DNA from: Methanosarcinales archaeon | Lineage (GTDB): Archaea > Halobacteriota > Methanosarcinia > Methanosarcinales > Methanogasteraceae | NCBI GenBank assembly: GCA_030672345.1 | Contig: DAOVGO010000188.1 | Coordinates: 1-5,675, forward strand | Length of the DNA: 5,675 bases | Direction: 5' to 3' | Part shown: one piece after another, positions 1-5,464 of the stretch | Position numbering within the stretch: the stretch's first letter is position 1 | How the letters are laid out: each line of letters opens with the position of its first letter | Made by a program: the position numbers and the translations under genes | The notes under the pieces: generated by a model | The model's input: the letters and a program-made list of their open reading frames with translations, nothing else | The model's database searches: none | What the model was told of the DNA's origin: nothing

Positions 1-534
1 TCAGTCCAATCTCCCCGCATCCCCGACCACGATATACACCGGATTCACCGGCTTAAATGCAGTCTCGCCTGCAAGCTCATAACCCCTCGAGACCTGGACA
101 TGAACCACCTCCTCAAACACCCCGAGCAACTTCATACACCCGATGATCCGCACCGCAGTCTCGATTCTTGCGGCATTCACCACCACCCGCCCCCTGACTC
201 GGGTGCAGAGCGCATGTAGCACATCTTCGATGTTCTTGGTGCCGCCGACAAAAGCGCAGTCGAGGGGGGGCAGGTCCGCAATCGCCAGAGATGCTTCATC
301 GCGGATGAGCGTGACCCTCTCCCGGATTCCGGCGGCATCAAAGTTGCGCTCTGCCTCCGCGATGGCTTCGTCCCGGATGTCGATTGCATAGATTGTGTCT
401 GCGAAGGCGGATGCTGCGATCGAGACCGCACCTGTGCCGCAGCCGACGTCGCAGAAGACGTCGCCTGGGGCAAGGTTCAGTTTGGAGATCGCGATCGCGA
501 TGATCTCAGGTTTGGTGGGGCTTGCTGAGAGCAT
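1..534 (-). CDS. cbiT: Cobalt-precorrin C15-methyltransferase (decarboxylating), CbiT
   Basis: A complete 177-aa class I SAM-dependent methyltransferase matching the small stand-alone CbiT of archaea. In the anaerobic cobalamin pathway CbiT methylates C15 of the corrin precursor and decarboxylates the C12 acetate side chain. Visible landmarks are PTKPEI (6-11), typical of the CbiT N-terminus; SAM motif I DVGCGTG (29-35); the acidic SAM-ribose position D52 in YAID; DCAFVGGT (92-99); NAARIET (120-126); SRGYEL (149-154); and NPVYIVVG (164-171). Length fits the family (about 180-195 aa). The ATG at 534 is the first possible start, because an in-frame stop lies four codons upstream. No Shine-Dalgarno is seen, but an AT-rich TATA-like stretch lies about 20-30 nt upstream, so the mRNA may be leaderless. 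The TGA stop is at the window edge, so any downstream cobalamin genes are out of view. Confidence 0.93.
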   Translation of the reverse strand: MLSASPTKPEIIAIAISKLNLAPGDVFCDVGCGTGAVSIAASAFADTIYAIDIRDEAIAEAERNFDAAGIRERVTLIRDEASLAIADLPPLDCAFVGGTKNIEDVLHALCTRVRGRVVVNAARIETAVRIIGCMKLLGVFEEVVHVQVSRGYELAGETAFKPVNPVYIVVGDAGRLD

Positions 535-550
535 GATGAACCATTATCCA

Positions 551-565
551 TATTTTTTATTTACG
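551..565 (-). promoter_or_regulatory. Putative TATA-box promoter of cbiT
   Basis: Read on the minus strand, this is the A/T-only run aaataaaaaata, preceded by cgt. It lies roughly 20-30 nt upstream of the cbiT ATG, the archaeal TATA-to-start distance of a leaderless or near-leaderless transcript. There is no Shine-Dalgarno between it and the ATG. The assignment rests on composition and position only. Confidence 0.4.
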
Positions 566-608
566 AAAAAGTATATCGCCAGCCCCCACCCGGAGGGCAG
601 TTTTTACT

Positions 609-635
609 CGATTTTTTGTGAAAAAATCGTTTTTT
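609..635 (+). terminator. Perfect 9-bp hairpin followed by T6
   Basis: cgatttttt and aaaaaatcg form a perfect 9-bp inverted repeat around a 3-nt loop (gtg), followed on the plus strand by six T residues. It resembles an intrinsic terminator for plus-strand transcripts, yet no plus-strand gene ends just upstream. It lies downstream of the minus-strand gene 694-933, whose transcript would also carry a U6 run inside the hairpin, so it may end that transcript. Because the stem is mostly A-T, a chance origin in an AT-rich spacer is possible. Confidence 0.4.
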
Positions 636-693
636 AGCAGTGATAACCATGGGATTTTACCCGTGTTGATTTTCTGATCATGTCCGGTCTTGT

Positions 694-933
694 TCACGAG
701 CATTCCTCTTCCGGTCGGTTCTTGTCTGCCAGTTCCAGGTGCGCCTTTAACCACCCTGCAAACTCCTTTCTTGCAATCATACCTAATCTTCCTATAATTG
801 TGACGTTCTTCACTCGCTTCCTTATAACAACCATCAACTCTCGGATAAAGTGAATATCCCTGAGCATGGGATCGGATGGGGATTCTTTCAGCACATTCTG
901 CCACATCTTCTCTTTTTCTTCAAGTGTTATCAT
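694..933 (-). CDS. Small uncharacterised archaeal protein (79 aa)
   Basis: A 79-aa charged, soluble, mostly helical protein. Notable stretches are EKEKMWQNVLKE (6-17), a DPMLRDIHFIREL core (21-33), a basic RKRVKNV segment (38-44), GRLGMIARKEFAGWLKAH (48-65) and an acidic end. It is the only frame here that reads like a protein; the overlapping frame to 557 does not. The start is set at ATG 933 because GAGGT sits 5 nt upstream. The longer reading from 1002 would bypass this site and adds sequence overlapping the tail of the preceding frame. I do not recognise a characterised family. The pattern is reminiscent of small regulator or antitoxin-like proteins, but that is only an impression. It lies 14 nt after the stop of a possible upstream ORF (948-1073) and may share a transcript with it. 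Confidence 0.65.
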   Translation of the reverse strand: MITLEEKEKMWQNVLKESPSDPMLRDIHFIRELMVVIRKRVKNVTIIGRLGMIARKEFAGWLKAHLELADKNRPEEECS

Positions 934-947
934 CTTTACCTCTTCAA

Positions 948-1073
948 TCAAAGAAGTCCTTTCATATCCGGAATCCCGAAGTTCTGCTGTGTCAGATCCC
1001 AAAACTCGGTCGAGATATCTGTGTGGGAATCCTGCTTATCGAGCATTCTCTTTCCGATCCCCACAAATTCCAC
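948..1073 (-). CDS. Possible small ORF upstream of the 79-aa gene (41 codons)
   Basis: This minus-strand frame reads VEFVGIGKRMLDKQD, then SHTDISTEFWDLTQQ, then NFGIPDMKGLL and a TGA. Its composition is protein-like, and its stop falls 14 nt before the ATG of the 79-aa gene, as in an operon. No ATG start gives the full frame. Candidate starts are GTG 1073 (an AGGT lies 4 nt upstream), TTG 1094, or ATG 1046, which would leave 32 aa. It is too short for standard ORF calling. A TATA-like box at 1127-1139 on the same strand could drive it. It may be a genuine small protein, the remnant of a longer gene, or chance. No family is recognised. Confidence 0.35.
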   Translation of the reverse strand: MEFVGIGKRMLDKQDSHTDISTEFWDLTQQNFGIPDMKGLL

Positions 1074-1098
1074 TCCAACCTGACATGCAACCAATGTG

Positions 1099-1113
1099 CG
1101 AAAACTTAAAACG
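1099..1113 (+). promoter_or_regulatory. Putative TATA/BRE promoter of the surface-protein operon
   Basis: cgaaaacttaaaacg holds an A-rich BRE-like part and a TATA-like cttaaaa centred about 30 nt upstream of the ATG at 1138. No Shine-Dalgarno lies between them. The spacing fits a leaderless archaeal transcript that starts at or just before the ATG. Evidence is positional. Confidence 0.45.
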
Positions 1114-1126
1114 CCTTGCGCACCAT

Positions 1127-1139
1127 TTTATTATATAAT
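1127..1139 (-). promoter_or_regulatory. Putative minus-strand TATA box for the 694-1073 unit
   Basis: The minus strand reads attatataataaa, close to the archaeal TATA consensus. Transcription would start about 25 nt downstream (near 1108), ahead of the small frame ending at 948 and of the 79-aa gene. The box overlaps the ATG of the surface-protein gene. Its core ttatataa is self-complementary, so strand cannot be decided from the core alone. On the plus strand it would place the start inside the signal peptide, which argues for minus use. Confidence 0.35.
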
Positions 1140-2916
1140 GTGGGCGAGGATTATCCTCATATCAATCGCACTGGTCATGACCTGCGCACCGGCGGTGGGA
1201 GATCGGTGCGAGGAGGATGTATGGATCTGTCAGGGTGTATACGAGATCAACCTGAGCGAGCGCGCTGTTATCGGCGAGTACACCATTAAACTGCGCGAGA
1301 TCAGTAATAACAGCGCAATGCTGGTGCTGTACAAGAACAAGCAGTTCATCGACCGGTATTCCATGTCCGAAGGAGACACTGAAACGTATTTTGATCGATT
1401 CCAGATAACGCTCCTCCGGATCGAGAACGAGTCGGTGACAGTCAAACCCTACGTGTACGGTACGGAGAAACTGTGGGCAAAGGAGGATGCAGTCAACCTG
1501 TTGGTCGGTGAGAATCACTCTACTGGCGATTATCTGATCCATATCATCGATTTCACAGACGGATCCGTGAATCTGAGCATCAATAAGGGCGGTATCCATC
1601 TCGCTTCTGACCGGTTCGATCCCGGAGACTCGCGTAGTTATGATGGGGCACTGAAGGTGTGCGTCAGGTATGTACAGGACGATTACTGCATAATCGAGAC
1701 GTACCGCCCATTAACACCAGATCTTGCCATAAATATCAGCGTAGACGACATCTATCAGCCAGACCAGATGATTGAGTGCGGTATAACCATCCGGAACGAC
1801 GGTGTTCCGGTCCGGGACGTTCTTCTCGACGTGCAGGCGAGCGTAAAGCCCGATACCGGTAGTGATGCGGTCTTTAATGAGACGTTCTGGGAAAGTTTCT
1901 CGATGTGGTATCAGGCGATCTATTCGAGTGACGTCTGCAATCGGACGATCTATCCCCCGGTACTGCCATACCCCTCCAATATCTCGATTGTTGTGAGCGT
2001 AAGTGGATATATCTGGAACGGCGACAGCTATTCGGTCAATTGCACCAGAGAGACCCGGATAACTCCGTACATCCTCGTTGAGAAATCAGTCACGCCAGAT
2101 GAGCTGACTGTGCCAGAATCTGCAACAGTCACCATCACCGTCCGGAATCTCAGGGACGATGGCACGGATATTGAACTCACTGATACCGTCCCTGCCGGAT
2201 TTGTGATCGAAACCGCCCCCACAGCCGGATGGGCATTCAGGCTGGAGCCGCACAGTTTCAGGAACGTTACATATCAGATGGCTGCAAGGAGAGTCGGGAC
2301 GTTCGAGGTTCCTGCCTGCATGGCAGCGTACGAGGGGTACGCCGTATCCTCGCTTCCGGGCAACATCACGGTGCACGGACCTGCGATCACGGCAGAGAAG
2401 ATGCTGCTTGCGACGCTCGATGAGCATACCAGACAGGTGGCAATCCGTATCGAGAACCGGGGCGACCGTGCAGCCAATATAACGGTCGCCGATGAGATCC
2501 CACTTGGCGTCGTCGTGATCGGTGGCGATACGGCTGGAAAGGCGCGGATCCTGCCGCAGGAGTCGTACAATCACACATACATCATCCAGTTTGAGGATCT
2601 GGACTCGTTGCCGCCGGCGGTCGTCAGGTTCGTGGACGATTACGGCAACAACGGGACCGTGCGATCGAACCCGGTCGGCGGCACGGTGGATGAGGAGGGC
2701 GAGGGGGATGAGGAGGGTGCTGGAGGCGTAGAAGGTGCAGGAGGTGCGGACGGTATGAATGAGACTGGCGGGATATCTGCGCCGGCACAGACCCAAGCAG
2801 TGGGCATCAGCCGCGGCGGGCTTGCCATGCTGCTGATACAAATCTTTATATTGTTTGCCTGCATATTTTTAATACCGGTCGTGGCAGGGTATCTGATGCT
2901 GCGCAATACAGGGTAA
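1138..2916 (+). CDS. S-layer-type cell-surface glycoprotein with C-terminal membrane anchor
   Basis: A 592-aa exported protein. Residues 1-21 form a signal peptide (hydrophobic ARIILISIALVM, then APAVG). Residues ~33-105 and ~129-200 are two related beta-rich repeats (GEYTIKLREI...MLVLYKNKQ versus GDYLIHIIDF...VNLSINKGG) that resemble archaeal S-layer duplication domains. From ~205 come CARDB/DUF11-like, COG1361-type Ig-fold segments, including VEKSVTPDELTVPESATVTI and DTVPAGFVIE, with a degenerate copy at 418-500. Then follow a Gly/Asp/Glu hexad-repeat linker (518-540), one transmembrane helix (~562-587) and a short cytoplasmic end. I count about 15 N-X-S/T sequons, consistent with heavy N-glycosylation. 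The ATG at 1138 is chosen because it begins the signal peptide; the in-frame GTG at 1096 has no ribosome binding site. It is shorter than a main S-layer protein, so it may be an accessory surface protein. Co-transcribed with the next gene. Confidence 0.85.
   Translation: MWARIILISIALVMTCAPAVGDRCEEDVWICQGVYEINLSERAVIGEYTIKLREISNNSAMLVLYKNKQFIDRYSMSEGDTETYFDRFQITLLRIENESVTVKPYVYGTEKLWAKEDAVNLLVGENHSTGDYLIHIIDFTDGSVNLSINKGGIHLASDRFDPGDSRSYDGALKVCVRYVQDDYCIIETYRPLTPDLAINISVDDIYQPDQMIECGITIRNDGVPVRDVLLDVQASVKPDTGSDAVFNETFWESFSMWYQAIYSSDVCNRTIYPPVLPYPSNISIVVSVSGYIWNGDSYSVNCTRETRITPYILVEKSVTPDELTVPESATVTITVRNLRDDGTDIELTDTVPAGFVIETAPTAGWAFRLEPHSFRNVTYQMAARRVGTFEVPACMAAYEGYAVSSLPGNITVHGPAITAEKMLLATLDEHTRQVAIRIENRGDRAANITVADEIPLGVVVIGGDTAGKARILPQESYNHTYIIQFEDLDSLPPAVVRFVDDYGNNGTVRSNPVGGTVDEEGEGDEEGAGGVEGAGGADGMNETGGISAPAQTQAVGISRGGLAMLLIQIFILFACIFLIPVVAGYLMLRNTG
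2689..2757 (+). repeat. In-frame 18-bp tandem repeat encoding an acidic Gly-rich linker
   Basis: Four degenerate 18-bp units encode DEEGEG, DEEGAG, GVEGAG and GADGMN. The 11-mer gatgaggaggg recurs exactly at 2689 and 2707. The repeat forms the flexible acidic linker between the surface domains and the membrane anchor of the surface protein. Such tracts change copy number easily. Confidence 0.8.
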
Positions 2917-2928
2917 GGAGAGGTGAAT

Positions 2929-3444
2929 ATGACACTCATATCCATAATATTATATTTGCTGTACACCACGCTTGTGCTCACACTCCTGGTCCGGCTCTCG
3001 TCGTTCATCGCCGCAACCGCGCTGCTTGGCATCCCGCTGCTCTTCGTTCTGATACTCCCTGACCAGTCTGTCGCTTTCATGTCATATCAACATGCAGTGC
3101 TTGGAGACGGGCTGATACCGATCAACAACCTCCACATACTGCTCTTCATCTGGTCAGCGATGCTCGCAGTCATCCTGTACACCGAATTTATTACATGGTA
3201 TCTCGGGCGCGGGGATGGCACGGATGCTCAGGGGGCTCTGGAGCCTGCGGCAGATGACATGGCTGGCAGTGATGAACTGGCAGAGGCAGATGAGTCGCCC
3301 GGGGCTGAGGAGCCGGGAATGAACGATGCACCAGGATTTCCTGAAGAGCCGGCGATTGGCGATGATGGTGGGTTTCCAGGAGATTTCGGGATGGAGATGG
3401 ACGGGGAACCTGAACTGGGGGATTTTGACGGATTTCCCGGCTGA
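2929..3444 (+). CDS. Three-helix membrane protein with long acidic Gly/Pro-rich tail
   Basis: A 171-aa membrane protein of unrecognised family. Helices are at ~3-21 (LISIILYLLYTTLVLTLLV), ~24-43 and ~68-92 (LHILLFIWSAMLAVILY). The rest (95-171) is a low-complexity tail rich in Asp, Glu, Gly and Pro, with no Lys or Arg after R94, and it repeats a GFP/FPG motif (GFPEEP 136-141, GGFPGDFG 147-154, DGFPG at the end). R22 in the first loop and R94 after helix 3 favour an outside N-terminus and cytoplasmic tail, though this is weak evidence. The ATG at 2929 is preferred over the in-frame GTG at 2923, which lies inside the Shine-Dalgarno ggagaggtg (2917-2925). The gene starts 12 nt after the surface-protein stop, so the two are almost certainly one operon and may form a membrane complex. 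The C-terminus is complete. Confidence 0.8.
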   Translation: MTLISIILYLLYTTLVLTLLVRLSSFIAATALLGIPLLFVLILPDQSVAFMSYQHAVLGDGLIPINNLHILLFIWSAMLAVILYTEFITWYLGRGDGTDAQGALEPAADDMAGSDELAEADESPGAEEPGMNDAPGFPEEPAIGDDGGFPGDFGMEMDGEPELGDFDGFPG

Positions 3445-3740
3445 AAGAGGATTTGCTCGATATGGCTTTTTGATTCGCAAAATTGGCATCATTGGATTTG
3501 CAGATCTGCATCGCTGATCGATGAAACCTATGCGATCCATAAGGCAGTCTTGCAATATCCTTGTTGGTATGGCTACTGACAACTTAATCTTGGGCGCAAC
3601 GGTAAGATGAATGGCATGAAATCGCTATGTGTAGGCTCTGGACTTAAGTCAGGGGTTTGGTGACTTTAGGAGGCTATCGCGATGGACGCGGAGGTCGGGG
3701 CGGTTGTATGGTTTGCGTGTTTTATGAGGTGGGTTGGGGT
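3445..3740. other. Gene-poor spacer between surface operon and AT-rich cassette
   Basis: No convincing long gene is present. A T5 run at 3467-3471 could be a weak terminator for the surface operon. A perfect 10-bp palindrome, gacttaagtc, lies at 3641-3650. The plus frame continuing from the membrane-protein gene is open to 3661 apart from one stop near 3577, but its translation has no recognisable motif. From 3661 the sequence is G-rich and carries a strong Shine-Dalgarno and a short ORF (listed separately). No tRNA or CRISPR structure is seen. Confidence 0.6.
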
Positions 3741-3777
3741 GACAATCTTAAATATGCAATTGGTACACATATTCTAA
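3682..3777 (+). other. Short ORF (31 codons) behind a perfect AGGAGG
   Basis: ATG 3682 follows AGGAGG (3668-3673) by 8 nt, the best ribosome binding site in the window. The ORF reads MDAEVGAVVWFACFMRW, then VGVTILNMQLVHIF and TAA. Its stop is 17 nt before the ATG of gene A. The first half is GC-rich like the flank and the second half AT-rich like the cassette, so it may be the 5' end of a resident gene cut by arrival of the cassette. A leader peptide or chance are the alternatives. It overlaps the putative promoter of gene A, which argues against it being the first gene of that operon. Confidence 0.25.
3745..3756 (+). promoter_or_regulatory. Putative TATA-box promoter of the A-B-C cassette
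   Basis: atcttaaatatg is an archaeal TATA-like box. A start about 25 nt downstream (~3775-3780) would leave a short 5' leader containing the Shine-Dalgarno aaaggaga (3782-3789) and then the ATG at 3795. The spacing fits well. It also marks roughly where base composition becomes AT-rich. Confidence 0.45.
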
Positions 3778-3794
3778 TCATAAAGGAGACGAAC

Positions 3795-4415
3795 ATGGAA
3801 GCGAAACTTATACGAGCAGATGTTGTGATAGTGGCTTTGGCTCATAATCCTAGCATAATGGCACCACAATGGCTCAAGGATAAATCCTTGATAGTTGAAG
3901 AACCCACCCAGTTTGTACACACCCCCGATTTCTCTCTGTTTGAATCAGAGTCTTTTTTATTAGTAGTTGATAATCAGCGGATGCAAATCACAGTTAAAAA
4001 GCAAGACAATCGGTCATTAGAATCTTTAGCAAATATCGCTAGTAACTATGTAAAATTATTACCTCACATTCCATACAAGGCACTTGGTTTAAACTTTATA
4101 TGGACTATTGAGGTTGGTGATGGAGAGAAACTTCCAAAAATTGAGCTTAACATAAATAAAAGCGATTTAATGTCAGTTTTTGAGGGTCACGAAGTTGATT
4201 GTGGAGGTATCATTCACGCAAGGAAAGAACCATATATGCTTAAAGTTGTTATCGAACTTCAGGGAAGAGATGCCCTTGTTCACAATTTCAATTACAATCA
4301 CGAGCTTGAAGGCATGTCTGTGGAAGATATAGTAAAGTTGATTAACAATTTTTTAACCATAAAAGAAGATTCATCGAGTATTATTAAAGGTCTTTACTCA
4401 ATAGGAGAAAAGTAG
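3795..4415 (+). CDS. Cassette gene A: uncharacterised 206-aa protein
   Basis: A soluble 206-aa protein of no family I can name. The predicted pattern is alpha/beta with many strands: a hydrophobic N-terminal strand RADVVIVALAH (7-17), APQWLKDKSLI (23-33), FESESFLLVVDNQRMQITVKK (49-69), a helix LESLANIASNYVKLLP (75-90), the conspicuous YKALGLNFIWTIEVG (94-108), later strands around 145-170, and a C-terminal helix SVEDIVKLINNFL (175-187). There is no signal peptide or membrane helix. The start is set at ATG 3795 by the Shine-Dalgarno aaaggaga 5 nt upstream; the longer reading from GTG 3657 adds a Gly/Arg-rich stretch with no ribosome binding site and is rejected. The stop TAG directly abuts the ATG of gene B. 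Low GC and codon choice differ from the surface operon. It may be a partner or sensor of the HEPN protein encoded two genes downstream; that is inference. Confidence 0.8.
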   Translation: MEAKLIRADVVIVALAHNPSIMAPQWLKDKSLIVEEPTQFVHTPDFSLFESESFLLVVDNQRMQITVKKQDNRSLESLANIASNYVKLLPHIPYKALGLNFIWTIEVGDGEKLPKIELNINKSDLMSVFEGHEVDCGGIIHARKEPYMLKVVIELQGRDALVHNFNYNHELEGMSVEDIVKLINNFLTIKEDSSSIIKGLYSIGEK

Positions 4416-5063
4416 ATGGTCGGGACACACCACACAGGCACCGAAGGGATAGAAACGTCAACCGAAGCGCTGTGGGAAGAAAGAAAAGCGCTAATGAGCG
4501 TTGGTTTTATGAGACCTCCAAACACTTTTTCGGAACTTCAACCTACCACCACAGCGCCAAATATCTATTCAGCGTATCGTCCTCTTTTTAACACTGTTCC
4601 CCAAAGACTTGCAATGGGTGAAGAATTGGGGCATGAGCAGTATTATAGCGTTGATCGTGCAAGTAAAAGCTTGCATTCGCTGATAGATTCGATTAGCGGT
4701 ACGTCTCGGAATGAAACTTTATCAACTTATCCTACTTCGGATTTACGAAAGCTAGAACAACATTACATCTTCCGAAATCAATCTGAAGTTATGAATTTTG
4801 CTGTGAACAATTCTTCCCTTTTACAGCCCCTCCATGAAGCGTATGAACAGATTAGAAATTATTTTGGAGAGTCTGTACAGGCAGTTCTTGAGGTCGTTAC
4901 CGACCCCGAGTTTATAGAAGATCAGGAATTAGTGATTTTTATTCGCACAGACCTTTCACCAGATGAAGCATTGAAAAAACTTGAACATATTGATAATGCG
5001 TGGTTGTTGGATGTTCCTGCTGATGTGCGAAAAAAGCTATGTATTAATGTGGAATTTATATGA
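4416..5063 (+). CDS. Cassette gene B: 215-aa protein with C-terminal 'DPE' domain
   Basis: The protein has two parts. Residues 1-~105 are polar, Thr/Ser/Pro-rich and probably largely disordered. Residues ~107-215 form a compact alpha/beta domain: helices LRKLEQHYIFR (110-120) and SSLLQPLHEAYEQIRNYFG (133-151), strand QAVLEVVTDPE (155-165) with the DPE motif, strand QELVIFIRTDL (170-180), helix SPDEALKKLEHIDNAW (181-196) and a final strand LCINVEF. From memory, small uncharacterised proteins of this pattern (yFg, vvtDPE, L-v-I-t, l-i-vEF) are encoded next to HEPN genes in cyanobacteria and other bacteria; I cannot check this here. The ATG directly follows the stop of gene A, with GGAG 8 nt upstream. 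The gene ends in an ATGA overlap with gene C. It is a candidate antitoxin or scaffold for the HEPN partner (inference). Confidence 0.82.
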   Translation: MVGTHHTGTEGIETSTEALWEERKALMSVGFMRPPNTFSELQPTTTAPNIYSAYRPLFNTVPQRLAMGEELGHEQYYSVDRASKSLHSLIDSISGTSRNETLSTYPTSDLRKLEQHYIFRNQSEVMNFAVNNSSLLQPLHEAYEQIRNYFGESVQAVLEVVTDPEFIEDQELVIFIRTDLSPDEALKKLEHIDNAWLLDVPADVRKKLCINVEFI

Positions 5064-5452
5064 CTTTCGATTGGTCGGAATATTTGAAACTTGCACAAGA
5101 ACTTGCCGGAGATGATGCGAGTTCACCGAGTGAAGAAGCTAAGTTGCGTTCTTCTGTTAGCAGGGCCTACTATGCAGCTTTCTGTAAAGCACGAAATCAC
5201 TTACGCAACATCGATAAGCACAAAAAAATACTTTCGGAGACTCCGCCGAAAGTAAATGTTCATAAGTACGTTCGGAATCAATTCAAGGACAGCACTGACG
5301 AATCACATAAAAAGATAGGCGGTGATTTGGATAGATTAAGAGTGTTCAGAAACGCAGCAGACTATGACGACCTTGTAAGTGGACTCGAATCAACGGCGGC
5401 AATGTCTGTAAAATTAACTCAGAGTGTCATCTCCACACTGAATACCCTCTAA
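5060..5452 (+). CDS. Cassette gene C: HEPN-type protein
   Basis: A 130-aa all-helical protein of HEPN type. Helix 1 is WSEYLKLAQELA (5-16). Helix 2 holds the hallmark EAKLRSSVSRAYYAAFCKAR (26-45) with SRAYYAAF, as in UPF0332-like and related HEPN proteins. Then come VHKYVRNQF (67-75), a helix around HKKIGGDLDRLRVFRNAADYDD (83-104) and a C-terminal helix (107-130). HEPN RNase toxins usually carry R-X4-6-H in the late helix. Here the equivalent is R97-N-A-A-D-Y with no His, so it may not cleave RNA, or may do so differently; this RN-ADY version is common in the non-MNT-paired branch as I recall it. ATG 5060 overlaps the stop of gene B (ATGA), implying coupled translation. The partner is not a nucleotidyltransferase, unlike classic MNT/HEPN pairs. 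A role in toxin-antitoxin or defence is plausible but unproven. Confidence 0.85.
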   Translation: MTFDWSEYLKLAQELAGDDASSPSEEAKLRSSVSRAYYAAFCKARNHLRNIDKHKKILSETPPKVNVHKYVRNQFKDSTDESHKKIGGDLDRLRVFRNAADYDDLVSGLESTAAMSVKLTQSVISTLNTL

Positions 5453-5464
5453 TTAATGAATGAG

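Noticed and set aside
557..904. Minus-strand open frame overlapping the 79-aa gene
   Set aside because: The translation is not protein-like and it runs into the AT-rich hairpin spacer; the 694-933 frame has the ribosome binding site and a coherent helical pattern.
1096..1137. N-terminal extension of the surface protein from GTG 1096
   Set aside because: It would bury the signal peptide behind 14 residues, has no Shine-Dalgarno, and covers the TATA-like box.
2086..2841. Long minus-strand open frame (251 codons) opposite the surface-protein gene
   Set aside because: It has a composition rich in R, C and H, no family motifs and no ribosome binding site, and lies wholly opposite a gene with clear signal peptide, domains and anchor. 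It is a by-product of GC-rich codon use.
3515..3577. Possible C/D-box sRNA (gatga-like box and later ctga)
   Set aside because: The C-box match is poor and there is no convincing internal D'/C' pair or terminal stem.
3154..3582. Minus-strand open frames opposite the acidic tail of the membrane protein
   Set aside because: They arise from the repetitive acidic tail read backwards (His/Pro/Arg-rich) and have no start signal or recognisable motif.
3641..3650. Palindrome gacttaagtc as a regulator site
   Set aside because: A single 10-bp palindrome far from any start, with no second copy seen; expected by chance often enough.
3657..3794. N-terminal extension of cassette gene A from GTG 3657
   Set aside because: The added residues are Gly/Arg-rich and unlike the rest, there is no fitting ribosome binding site, and ATG 3795 has a clear aaaggaga.
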